From the NCBI GenBank assembly GCA_028565635.1, contig JAOXYB010030055.1, positions 1 to 14,910 of the forward strand: 14,910 nucleotides of DNA, written 5' to 3'. The position numbers and the translations under genes are program-made. Every line of letters starts with the position of its first letter. The stretch's first letter is position 1. Below, one piece after another: positions 1-8,605 of this stretch. Source of the DNA: Phoronis ovalis. Taxonomy: Eukaryota; Phoronida; Phoronidae. Under the pieces are notes generated by a model. The model was given only the letters and a program-made list of their open reading frames with translations, was not told the DNA's origin and searched no databases.

Positions 1-74
1 ATATAAAATCTTATAGGTATATTTTTTACAATTTGTTAGAAGTACGTTTGCAATTTACTGTTCAGAATTAATTC

Positions 75-129
75 TTGCCTGGGAAGGGGGGCCGTGCGCC
101 TTCCACGCCCGCCCGTAAATCCGCCACTG
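75..129 (-). mobile_element. Possible DNA transposon end (CAGTGGCGG terminus)
   Basis: A GC-rich patch in AT-rich surroundings. On the minus strand it begins CAGTGGCGGATTTACGGGC, and CAGTGGCG is a common start of terminal inverted repeats in animal hAT-like elements. The partner end is not in the window, so the family is a guess. Confidence 0.35.
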
Positions 130-3100
130 CTCAAGTTCAAAGAGTCATATAAACACAATCTAAAATTTAAATGTTTACCAGAACTTGATATACATAGAAG
201 ATAAAATTTTACATTGATATTGCAACGCGTACCAGTAGATTAGATACAGAAACATGCTGCCTCGTAGTTTGTCAGTTTGCCTGTAATAATGACAATTTAC
301 GTGGATTCCCAATTCTGGTTCCTTTTGTTTATAATTCTAAAAATATTTTATTGTCTTGTTACCTGTTTTCGGAATATACTTTGTGTTTGGATTGAACACA
401 AAACAGAATGTCAATATCAATTCAATTACTGGAATAAGATATGATCGGCTTTATTGGGTATTATTGTGATATATAAATTCCGATATGCAAATAACAAAAG
501 TATTTAATTTTTAGTTTATGCAAATATTATCAACATTTTGCACACTCTTAAATAGTTTAGGCACACTTCCAGATAAACAGCACTATAGAAATATTTGCAG
601 GTGTGTGGCGGCAAAAATAAAGAAATTTTCCTCAATTACTTTCTCAACAACAAGGTGTTAAGATTTGGATTATCCAGTATTAACTTCTATTCTGTTAAAC
701 AATACGCAATATTAAGAAATTGGATTAGTTTATTTATGCATGGTTAAAGTCATTTTGAAAATGTATTTAAGGTACTCATGTGTATCCGAACAACTTAAAA
801 TGTAAAGTTCACACAAGAGCCACCCCTTTATTAGGCAATTAGAAATTTTAGTGACGCGGATTAGAATTATTTTGTTTGGATGCATTTCCGCACAATTTAG
901 CATTCGGAAGACTTTGAGTATGCCGTAGTATATTTAGCCATAGCTAATAAAATACAATTAGGGATTTTGATGTAATTTTGTCTTTGTGAACCCATACCTA
1001 TTTGACGAAAAATGGAAATTGAGCCAATTGTCATAGTCAAACTATCCCGGTACAAATTACACGATAAATTACATAAACTACAATGCGCACGATAGGCCAA
1101 AATGTCAAGTTTTCGCAGAAGTTATGTATTCAAACACACTGAATACTTTAGCAGAATTCTAGATAAAGAATAAAAAATTCAGATAAATGACAAATGCTTG
1201 AATAAGTTTTGGAATATTCCTTTTTACTTACCGGTACTGTTTGATTAGAGAATCGTTTTCTACTACATTAACAATAAATTATGTATTTATTAAAAATTAT
1301 TTACCTACATTACGAGTTGATTGTGTAAAATGAAAGCCGAACGTGATTGAGAATAATACCTGAATCATTTTCATTCTTTCTTAAGGTCTCTTTATAACCC
1401 GAGGTTATAGAAAATTAACAAATACACTAACCGGGTTTAACCTGGGGATATTACATACCTTAATATCAATTAGATACCGATTCTTATGATACGAGTCTGT
1501 AAGAAAAACAATTTTTGCTTATCACTACCAAAATATCTATTCATGTAAAAAATGTAAATATTCTTTCAAATAAAATCGAACGGAAGTATATGCCACTAAA
1601 TATACAAGGAGTGTAAAAACAGCCCAAAGCAAGAGCGTAGTCTAAGCTGAAATAGTGTTTGTACTTTCTATTGACAAATCGATTAGGATAATAATTTTAA
1701 GGACTCTTTACTCATGTCAAAAACCCACTTAAGGAGCTTGTTAAAAAGACTCGAGGACGTACTTAATAACATCATTTCTTTGTGTATGTTACAAAATTAT
1801 ACGCGAATAGATAGATACAAAGAATCATTGTTTCTTTTTAAGTGATGTATCGGAATGGCTTGGAGAAATTTTCGATTCAGTAAGCAGTTTATCCATATGT
1901 TGTCAACCAGAGGTGATCCCGTTAAATCGTAATTATTGCCTTACCACAGTATATCCTGATTTAACGAATATAGTTTTTCAACTCATCTAGAAGTCACCTC
2001 CATGGGTTGTTAAGTAGTAAATGGACTAACAAGTAAGGTGTTCTAAACTCGATTTCCCACCTCCTGAGATAAATTCATACATAAAGGTGCCGAATATTGC
2101 ACTTTAAATAAAATTCAATTCACCTCAAAATCTATCGAGTTATTTGATACATCTTAATGGCCCTTAAAATTGACGGAGAATTGTTTATCTTTGCGGGAAC
2201 GAATTTCATCTCTGCTGGAGAGAAATGTGTGTCACTGGATATTGATTTCTAATGGCGTATTTGAGGACTGTTTTCTAATTATTTTTGACTTAACAAAGAA
2301 CTTCAAAGTCGGAACTAGATTTTTTATAAGTGTACCATTATCATATAAATACCTGTTGCTCAAAGTTCACAAGTGCAATAATGTAATTTTTTCTTATTTT
2401 GTTTCCTTGTTTCTTCTTTTTATTTTACAATTTACCGAATTCATTTATTAGTCAAATCCTTTTTATGAGTTTATAGACAATGAAGTTTGTAAAATTAGGA
2501 AATATTGTGATTTGACGTACCACCAGAAAGCTTGAATCTTACTGACTTTGAACCACTACAGTTAAATAATTAAATTCAACCATGCATTTCATATTTCTTG
2601 AAATTAATTTTAAAAGCTGTACCTTATCAAATAACACGCTACTAATTAGTCATAAGGTGTATACAAACGAAAATAACATAGAGACGAATTAGTGTCATTT
2701 AAAGTAGACACATTTTCCAGTTGTCATAATTTATATAGTTTATTATATTCAAAATGTTAAGGATTTGCTTAGACTGGTTCAAGTCTATATTTACACGTAT
2801 TTGTAAATTCTCTGCTTTAGGCTAAGTACCTCCTTTATCGCAATTTAACTACAATTTAATGCATGCACGTGGCTCGCCTGCGTATATGTAATTTAGTAAA
2901 TTACATACATATTTTAGCAATGAAAAACATTTAAATAATTTTAATACATTTCACTCGCGTAATCAAGATTTCTTTTATATTAATGAAATGAAAAATGTAC
3001 CGCTTGATTGTGTAATAGAAAATTACTAAATATAATTTTGCATAATAAGAATGCCATGCGAGAGAGAAGACCCTATACTTGGCGCTTGAATCAACACATA

Positions 3101-3220
3101 CAGAAGGAAGGAAGCACACAAGAGACCAAGTATAACTGATAAAGCCACCGTCTTGTTGATTCTTCAGACACAAACCTAAAAAATCAAAAATATTCGGAAG
3201 TATGGCTTTTCGAATAACAC
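130..3220. other. Intergenic DNA, no gene seen
   Basis: AT-rich sequence with only short open frames. The longest (2170-2451, plus) opens on TTG and encodes a Phe/Leu/Ile-rich chain typical of random AT-rich DNA. It contains AACC/GGTT palindromes at 1393-1409 and 1434-1442 and the inverted repeat at 2885-2907. I see no splice-bounded coding exon or tRNA. Confidence 0.6.
2885..2907. repeat. 11-bp perfect inverted repeat, 1-nt centre
   Basis: Arms TATGTAATTTA (2885-2895) and TAAATTACATA (2897-2907) flank a single G. No gene lies nearby to give it meaning. Confidence 0.8.
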
Positions 3221-3283
3221 AATACTTACATGACGGTATTAAATACTTACATGACGGTATTAAATACTTACATGACGGTATTA
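3221..3283 (+). repeat. Three perfect 21-bp tandem repeats
   Basis: Unit AATACTTACATGACGGTATT plus a final A, at 3221-3241, 3242-3262 and 3263-3283, with no mismatch. On the minus strand one frame reads a repeated LIPSCKY, but that frame has no other coding character. Identity of the copies implies a recent expansion. Confidence 0.95.
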
Positions 3284-4477
3284 AATGAAATTTCTTGCAC
3301 AGACTCTGTAAATCTTTAATATTTATAGACATAATTTATTTAATTTGAGTGTGACAGCTAGAAGTAGTAAAAAATATATATTTAAAGGATATTAGTTTCC
3401 CAAAAAAATTTATATTTTTCGATATTATTCTTTTCAAATACAGGTTTTCCGATAAAAAAATTAATATTTAAATACGGATAGTTATGTTTAAAATTGGATA
3501 TTTATACCAGTATCATGTTGACTGTAATTCAATTTATTTTGCAACTGAGGATTAGTTTGATGCACATACGTTTGGTGCAATTTTTATGCATTAAAGTTTT
3601 AATGAAATTGTCATTTTCAGTCGAGTAAAAATGACTATTATATTATTATTAGAATTTAAAAAATAATAAAATGTGAAAGAAACTTCAAATGTTTTGTACG
3701 CTAAAAGCTCTGTGCAAAATAAATATTTCTTTGAAAAGTGAAGTTAAATTTCAATGAGTTTAATTTGAACAAGGCAAGACCAAAAGAAACACCTTTATTT
3801 TTGTATATTTCGAATAAACAATAAGCAAATTTAAAGAAAACAATATACGCCGTGTAGAATCATGATCCGAAGTACACGCTTGTCAGGCGATTAGCGTGGC
3901 GTTTGACTTGCTTGTGAAAGACTTAATAGAATACAACGACTCCATTAAAATATTTGCGACAGTTTTGTTATGGATTAAAGTATAAAGTGATTTTATTATG
4001 CTGTAAGAACATTAAATTTCTTTCAAAAGCGTATTACGATTTCTCATACCACTCGCTGGAAATTAGTCACTTTTGTTTTCGATTGTTCTCAAACCTAGTT
4101 AAAATCCATTTACATGGCTGTCAGCAAGTTAGTGACCTAATTCGAATTTGCTTTACAAAATTATTATATTAAAATTCTTTAATTTCAATATGGTACTTGC
4201 ATTTATTGAATCTGAAGTACATTATGAAAGTAATTTAGTAGATTAACTAAATAGTAGTAGATTACCGGGAATATGAGATTATGATCATCTTACAATAGAA
4301 TGAGCTGATTCACTCACTAAAAGACCCAATGGAAAAAATCTCAACCACTTGTTTCTGCAGATTATTATTGGAAATATTCTACTTAGGATACCAAGTGAAT
4401 TGATTCTGTACCCAGGTGTTAGCGATGTTAACACAAAAAGATAAAAATGTAAATGAGGCCGGGTTGATATCAGTCTC

Positions 4478-4845
4478 TGTCACTTCGATAGTAATTTGGA
4501 AATGTTATTTAACCCCACTCTTTCTGCTAGGTAGGGGGTGAGGTAGGGCACCGTCTGGATTGCATTTTATTCAGTGTCACTATTGTTGTTGCTACTATCA
4601 TAGGTGGCACACGGAAAAATGCAGAAAAATCAAATTACCATAATACTTCTGTGTCACCTTGGAAATTCCGAATACGCAGATATTTTTAGATGACAAGTGT
4701 CACTTTGTTATCGCAATTGCTCAAAGATGAAATTATGGTGGGAATGACACGAATAAATAGGTCGATACAACATGCTTGATTGAATTAACTTGTGACAAGA
4801 CAACAATAATTTAACTGCCATGTAAAATTATAGGTTTCTGTGACA
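4478..4845. other. TGTCAC/GTGACA motif cluster
   Basis: TGTCAC occurs at 4478, 4575, 4652 and 4698, and GTGACA at 4792 and 4840. In this composition I estimate about 0.1 by chance in 370 bp. Two copies sit in the palindrome AGTGTCACT. It may be a binding-site cluster (TGACA is a TALE homeodomain-like core) or a decayed repeat. Confidence 0.5.
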
Positions 4846-5103
4846 TTTTGGGAAGATTGAACATGAAGTCAATACGTTTATGTAGTCATAGCCCGGGAGT
4901 CGTATCTTTTCTTTAATGATTGAATAAAGATTGATCGATTAATTTGAGTAAATATATGTCGTAATATAATTTGATAGTATTTTTAAGGAAAAGTGGATCG
5001 TATATTTGACAGCTCAACCCATTGTAATGATGAAAGACAATACAACAAAAAAAAGAAGAAAATCTGTCATACTTCAGGGCACCAACTGACAGTTCCTAAT
5101 TAC

Positions 5104-5150
5104 GTCACAATAATTGTATTTTATATGATTACGCTTTGAATTATTGTGAC
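5104..5150. repeat. 12-bp perfect inverted repeat, 23-nt spacer
   Basis: GTCACAATAATT (5104-5115) is matched by AATTATTGTGAC (5139-5150). A shorter GTCAC-AA-GTGAC palindrome lies at 5267-5278. These follow the TGTCAC-rich stretch that ends near 4845. Confidence 0.8.
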
Positions 5151-6378
5151 TATCGGATAATTAATTTCTGTCAGTCATATCTCACTCTAAACCGATATCG
5201 AAAATTTTTTGTAAATGTTTTCACAATTTCTGTAAATATGCGTACGAATTCGATACTCTGCAGAACGTCACAAGTGACCTGATGAAAACAGAAAAGTGTG
5301 CGAACATACGAGAACTGTGCGAGATAAACTGGTCTGCGTGTATTGCACACTCTATTTAGTATTTTTTTGTTGATATGCTACTAATAGGTATGAATATCTT
5401 TTGGTAAATTTGCTTGACTGCTGTATCTGGTTTTGTCTGTTTAACGCTTTGGTTGCTTTAGCACGAGTTAAAACTAGAATATTTGTAATCTTTACTTGAA
5501 GTTAGTAGAAATCAACTTCATCAAAATCGTTGTCATTCAATATACTAGTAATTTTCTTTACTTGTCGATTGAAATTAATATATTTTCGAACAATTAAGCG
5601 GTGCACAAATCAATTGAGCCACCTGATTACAATTTCTTTAAGAATATTTGACTTTTCAAGTTTTCATTAAATCAGAATAGAAATCAAATTATTAAATGAA
5701 AGGGTTCATGAGCGAACCAAGGATGTACTGTATTCCACCATGAATACATTACCAATAAACCTAGTGACTCATAGTACATAAGATTATATAACAATGCACC
5801 AGCGATATTAACAAAGGCATATTGTGGCATAGAGGGGTCCTTCTGCATGAAAAAAAAATCATGGTTCAATAGTACTGGCTGGACTAAAATTTAAGTATAA
5901 TTAAATCGTGACAACGCGCATTTATCTCCTAAGAATACGCCTAAGGTTATAAGAACACGCTTTTTGAAAGCATACAATACAAAGACTTTGACAAGAGAAG
6001 CATGTACAATCATTGTGAAAGAATTTTTGCATGTACAAGTACTCGGGAACACGGTATGGAGGATATCCCGGGATGAAAATTTTATAAAAATAGCTTCAAC
6101 GCCATTTTGTCAAAATTGAGTGACTTTCCGTTTAACCACTAGGGGGTTACGAGTAGCAAAGATATTGACAACGGGGTAATCTGCGATCAAAAGAAAAACG
6201 TCGGATGAGTCATTTTTATTTTTGGCGTATCTGATACGTACAGAGACGAATGAGGTGATGTAATGCATAATTTTAGATAGGACGACAAAGGGTCTATACA
6301 GGAGTTGTAGATGACGATCACTAGAATGACTCGTCATTGAAATAAGAAGCAAAGACAACGTTATTAAAGTATTAAGCA

Positions 6379-6384
6379 TTTATT
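6379..6384 (-). promoter_or_regulatory. Poly(A) signal AATAAA
   Basis: Canonical AATAAA on the gene strand, about 190 nt after the stop codon. A T-rich stretch suitable as the downstream element follows (~6362-6338). A second AATAAA lies at 6215-6220 as a possible distal site. Confidence 0.7.
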
Positions 6385-6435
6385 TAGTCCATCAACATTT
6401 AAGTTTCAAAGTACAAAAATATAACAACTCTTTCG

Positions 6436-6443
6436 TATATACA
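6436..6443 (-). promoter_or_regulatory. Pumilio response-like element TGTATATA
   Basis: Perfect match to the PUF consensus TGTANATA on the mRNA strand inside the 3'UTR, between the CDS and the poly(A) signal. Confidence 0.35.
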
Positions 6444-6533
6444 ATGTTAAGTAATTTCCCGCAGGACATTTTGGTACGAAAGACCGTAACAACAAATAAA
6501 AAAGAATACATTTTAGCATGTAATTTCCTCATG

Positions 6534-6540
6534 ATCACAG
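6534..6540 (-). promoter_or_regulatory. K-box-like heptamer CTGTGAT in the 3'UTR
   Basis: Exact complement of positions 2-8 of the protostome miR-2 family (seed AUCACAG), 32 nt after the stop codon. K-boxes are known negative regulators in Drosophila E(spl)-complex 3'UTRs. A lone heptamer can arise by chance. Confidence 0.35.
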
Positions 6541-6571
6541 TTTACTAGTAACAAACAGTTCATTCTACACT

Positions 6572-7239
6572 TTACCAGGGTCTCCAAACTGGACTCAGTG
6601 GTTTTTTAACTTCTGGAGATATTGTTGTATTGTACTGCTGAACCAAAAAGTCTAATCTTGGAGTGTTTTGTTCTGAAGGTGTCGACAGCTGCGTATTACA
6701 CTGCGAAACTGGACTACTTGAGGGTGTGATAGTAGCGTAAACGGGAATCGCTTGTGCAGCGGCGTGACCACTTGTAATAAAGACGGGTGATTGTCCATTT
6801 GACATAAATTGGCTTGGAACAATAAAAGCAACATTTCCTTGTGTTGGCATGGCTGCTCCTGGTACCATTTGAAAATTGCCTGTAATTTTTATAGCTTCGG
6901 ATGCTCCAGCAGAGTGAGGTGGGGTAAGTATTGTTGGTGATGCACCATTCAATAGCGGAACAGGTTGTAAAAGTCCAGATTTCAATGGTACTGTTGTTGA
7001 AGATTGAGTAGTGCTCGGTATTTGAATTTGTATCGGTTGCATACATTGAACATTCTGTGTCTGACTTGTTGGCATCTGATTAACGGCACGTACATTCTGT
7101 GCTAAATGATCAATAAGTTGAGTACGAACACGAGAGTCCACATTGTCTGATGAATTTACATATCTCGCTACTTCTTGGGCACATTCGTTAAATCCCGCCC
7201 TGTATTTTGACATAACATTGGCATCAGCACCTGCAGCTG
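6572..7239 (-). CDS. Hes1-like: Hes1-like coding exon 4 (Orange domain to WRPW)
   Basis: Encodes residues 81-302. The Orange domain is followed by a Gln/Ser/Thr/Pro-rich stretch (~136-195), a HES1-like block (~200-250), a Ser/Thr-Pro-rich segment, and SPVWRPW before TAA. The open frame continues upstream to 7276, but that part is intron: the acceptor TTTTGCAG ends at 7240. Two more in-frame CAG acceptors follow at 7237 and 7231. Confidence 0.95.
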
Positions 7240-8306
7240 CTGCAAAACAAACAAGGAAACTTTCAATGCAAATCAAAAAATGTCATTTTTTGACACAGTA
7301 TATTATGTTTCACGAGTCAAACTAACTGTGAAGTGCCGACTTTAATTGGTGAAGGTTACACACAATAGGGCTTTGCAATAGGTTAATGGATTACCGAACC
7401 TAAGCAAAACATATAAACAAATTAAAATGTCATATACGGGTAGGGGAAAACTGTAAACCTTACAGGATCTCACAGGTGTGATAAACTAATTTTTACGTGG
7501 TCCCGTGGGATAAACACAACTCTATTTACCTGCAACTTGTTGCCTTTGTACGCTTCGAAGATATTTAACTGTTAGTTCTAAAATATCTGCTTTTTCAAGT
7601 TTTGAATATCCAGAAGCCTGAAAAAATAAAATTCATCATTTAAATTATGAAATATTTAACAAAATATTTTGTCATTTTCCTTCGATCTTATAACGAGTTT
7701 AGTTTATATTCTATGGCATGACTTACTTAGCATATTCTTTAAGCAGTGCACAAATAACATGGCACCTTTAGGCTTCGCTTATTTACAACACGACTAGGGT
7801 CACTGGTTTCAAAAGGATGTGATAACTATGTCATTTATCACATAAAGATGGTGAAATAATTATTTAAAAAAAATAAATGTCAGATATAATACTTACGTCT
7901 TTTTTAAGTGATTCCATCAGCAAAGATTTTAATTCAGTCAAACAATCGTTGATTCTAGCTCTTCTTCTCTTCTCCATAAGAGGCTTGTTGCTCTAAAAGA
8001 GATAAAAAAATCTAATATTAAAATCAAATAATGATAATCATTTAAATAATGCTTGTGGTCAAAAAATGTGATCTTTCATTTAATCAGTCAATACCTCCAA
8101 ATATTGACAGTACTAATAATGAAAAGTATTAATCTATAAAAAGGCAGAATAACTTTGAGACCAATGCATTACAAAATGATAAAAACACTAAAAGCTGAAT
8201 CGAATGTTTTCTATAAGTCAAACTATTTGGATGAATTTCAATAGTATACCTTTCGAGCCTGAGCTGCTGAACAGTCCCGGGTTGAACAAGTTTTTGTCGA
8301 TGCCAT
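6572..8306 (-). CDS. Hes1-like: Hes1/hairy-type bHLH-Orange transcriptional repressor (4 coding exons)
   Basis: Four exons (8306-8250, 7992-7897, 7617-7530, 7239-6572) join in frame into 302 residues, with all introns GT-AG. Residues ~19-76 are the bHLH domain. Its basic region reads [13 protein letters not shown] and carries the proline (P23) typical of Hes proteins; helix 2 contains [17 protein letters not shown]. Residues ~90-135 are the Orange domain ([10 protein letters not shown] at 91-100). The C-terminus is WRPW (299-302), the Groucho/TLE-binding tetrapeptide. FQMVP (203-207), VAFIVP (217-222) and IPVY (245-248) resemble blocks in the C-terminal half of vertebrate HES1. Human HES1 is 280 residues, so the length is normal. 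By family knowledge it is a nuclear DNA-binding repressor downstream of Notch, acting on N-box and class C sites and recruiting Groucho. The ATG has G at -3 and +4, and an in-frame TGA lies upstream in the leader. The family call is very secure; exact orthology (HES1 versus another Hes paralogue) is inferred. Confidence 0.96.
7240..7529 (-). other. Hes1-like intron 3 (290 nt, phase 1)
   Basis: Bounded by GTAAAT and TTTTGCAG. It separates helix 2 from the Orange domain. It contains one T-box-like core, AGGTGTGA (plus strand, 7474-7481), and one near-CSL motif, CGTGGGAT (around 7504-7511). Neither can be called functional from sequence alone. Confidence 0.85.
7530..7617 (-). CDS. Hes1-like: Hes1-like coding exon 3 (loop and helix 2)
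   Basis: Encodes residues 52-80 plus the first base of codon 81: the loop, then helix 2 ([19 protein letters not shown]). The acceptor is TTTTTTCAG|GCT and the donor is GCAG|GTAAAT, phase 1. It is too short and too tightly bounded by splice sites to show up as a long open frame, but its likeness to the Hes family helix 2 is unmistakable. Confidence 0.95.
7618..7896 (-). other. Hes1-like intron 2 (279 nt, phase 0)
   Basis: AT-rich intron bounded by GTAAGT and TTTTTTCAG. It splits the bHLH loop between KKD and ASGYSKLEK, a position I recall as shared with vertebrate Hes1. Confidence 0.88.
7897..7992 (-). CDS. Hes1-like: Hes1-like coding exon 2 (basic region and helix 1)
   Basis: Encodes residues 20-51: the basic region with P23 and the EKRRRARIN core, then helix 1 ([15 protein letters not shown]). 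The acceptor is CTTTTAG|AGC and the donor is GAC|GTAAGT, a consensus 5' splice site. Both ends are phase 0. A second AG lies 2 nt inside the exon, but using it would break the frame. Confidence 0.95.
7993..8249 (-). other. Hes1-like intron 1 (257 nt, phase 0)
   Basis: AT-rich intron bounded by GTATAC and CTTTTAG. It holds no coding signal and no motif I recognise. Confidence 0.88.
8250..8306 (-). CDS. Hes1-like: Hes1-like coding exon 1
   Basis: Encodes residues 1-19, starting [11 protein letters not shown] and ending in ARK at the start of the basic region. The ATG is at 8306-8304 in a strong context (GCTATGG). The donor is AAG|GTATAC, phase 0. The N-terminus is shorter than in human HES1, where more than 30 residues precede the basic region. 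The intron position, just before the S-[NS]-K-P motif, matches my recollection of vertebrate Hes1. Confidence 0.9.
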
Positions 8307-8359
8307 AGCTTTTATTTCGCGTGTAGCTTGTGCCAGATTTCAAATTAAAGTGTGTCTTT
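8307..8359 (-). other. Hes1-like 5' untranslated leader (inferred)
   Basis: Runs from an initiator-like TCA (8361-8359), 25 nt downstream of the TATA box, to the ATG. It has no upstream ATG and has a TGA in frame with the CDS. The start site is inferred from TATA spacing and could lie anywhere around 8350-8359. Confidence 0.55.
8318..8332 (-). promoter_or_regulatory. N-box CACAAG and class C site CACGCG in the leader (Hes autoregulation)
   Basis: On the gene strand CACAAG (8332-8327) is followed by CACGCG (8323-8318), within ~40 bp after the inferred start. Both are known Hes-family binding motifs. Another CACGCG-type site lies at 8559-8564. Vertebrate Hes1 represses itself through N-boxes near its start site, so autorepression is a reasonable inference. 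Confidence 0.45.
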
Positions 8360-8376
8360 GATAATTTGTGTACAGG

Positions 8377-8384
8377 TATTTATA
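8377..8384 (-). promoter_or_regulatory. TATA box of the Hes1-like promoter
   Basis: TATAAATA on the gene strand, 71 nt upstream of the ATG, with an initiator-like TCA 25 nt downstream. Vertebrate Hes1 also has a TATA promoter with a short leader. Confidence 0.7.
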
Positions 8385-8430
8385 GTTGATAACCGACAAG
8401 TCGCATGCCTTTAGTTTACATTACTTTACT

Positions 8431-8440
8431 CTTTCCCACG
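8431..8440 (-). promoter_or_regulatory. Proximal CSL/Su(H) site CGTGGGAAAG
   Basis: Perfect match to the CSL consensus YGTGGGAA on the gene strand, about 47 bp upstream of the TATA box and ~75-80 bp from the inferred start. This is close to where vertebrate Hes1 carries its Notch-responsive sites. It has no partner at the usual 15-17 bp paired-site spacing. Confidence 0.65.
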
Positions 8441-8453
8441 CTGGAGTCTTATA

Positions 8454-8465
8454 CACCTGGCCAAT
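8454..8465. promoter_or_regulatory. E-box CACCTG followed by CCAAT box
   Basis: CACCTG at 8454-8459 is followed by CCAAT at 8461-8465, about 100 bp upstream of the inferred start and next to the proximal CSL site. A second CCAAT (gene strand) lies at 8508-8512 and a second E-box, CAGGTG, at 8542-8547. E-boxes beside CSL sites recall the Su(H)-plus-proneural code of Drosophila E(spl) genes. Confidence 0.4.
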
Positions 8466-8520
8466 GAGACTTGAACAATCAACAGGTAAGACTTGAGGTA
8501 TGTTGTGATTGGTTAATGGT

Positions 8521-8530
8521 TCGTGGGACA
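8521..8530 (+). promoter_or_regulatory. Weak CSL-like site CGTGGGACA
   Basis: One mismatch from YGTGGGAA (C for the final A). It lies in the same upstream block as the perfect sites and next to an inverted CCAAT box, and is called mainly because of that clustering. Confidence 0.3.
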
Positions 8531-8595
8531 GGTATGATTGACAGGTGATTAACGATGACGCGTGCCTCACCTATTGTTCACATTACTTTTCGGGC

Positions 8596-8605
8596 TGTGG
8601 GAAAA
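8596..8605 (+). promoter_or_regulatory. CSL/Su(H) site TGTGGGAAAA
   Basis: Perfect YGTGGGAA match in the opposite orientation to the proximal site, about 240 bp upstream of the inferred start. It sits inside a GC-rich patch, CGGG...CCCCG. Confidence 0.55.

Larger units (their letters stand above)
3284..6359. other. Downstream intergenic DNA, no gene seen
   Basis: Lies 3' of the Hes1-like gene. Short frames at 3954-4172, 5684-5869 and 6110-6379 match nothing I recognise. The notable content is the TGTCAC cluster, the inverted repeats near 5104-5278, and a GC-rich patch (~4514-4560). Confidence 0.55.
6360..6571 (-). other. Hes1-like 3'UTR
   Basis: About 210 nt from the TAA to the expected cleavage zone. 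On the mRNA strand it carries, in order, a CTGTGAT heptamer (6540-6534), a U-rich stretch TTTTTTATTTGTTGTT (~6510-6490), a Pumilio-type TGTATATA (6443-6436) and AATAAA (6384-6379). Short U-rich 3'UTRs with such elements suit a rapidly turned-over transcript, as known for Hes mRNAs. The exact 3' end is inferred. Confidence 0.65.

Noticed and set aside
1393-1442. AACC/GGTT palindromes resembling Grainyhead sites
   Set aside because: Neither matches the consensus AACCGGTT spacing exactly, and they lie about 5 kb beyond the gene's 3' end.
2170-2451. 93-codon plus-strand frame rich in Phe, Leu and Ile
   Set aside because: Starts on TTG, has AT-driven composition, no recognisable domain and no splice or promoter context.
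3221-3283. CRISPR-like array
   Set aside because: Copies are directly adjacent with no spacers, and the genome is eukaryotic.
2931-3332. 133-codon minus-strand frame with a repeated LIPSCKY
   Set aside because: The peptide repeat only reflects the 21-bp DNA repeat, which is a multiple of three. The rest looks random.
5684-5869. 61-codon minus-strand frame (MNHDFFFMQKDPS...)
   Set aside because: The composition looks somewhat protein-like, but I recognise no family and see no supporting splice sites.
6652-7046. Minus-strand frames at 6652-6834 and 6714-7046
   Set aside because: Out-of-frame shadows of Hes1-like exon 4.
7240-7276. Upstream extension of the exon 4 open frame ([11 protein letters not shown]...)
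   Set aside because: It opens on TTG and lies within the pyrimidine-rich end of intron 3. The acceptor at 7240 restores the family reading through exon 3.
7143-7325. 60-codon plus-strand frame
   Set aside because: Antisense shadow of exon 4 and intron 3.
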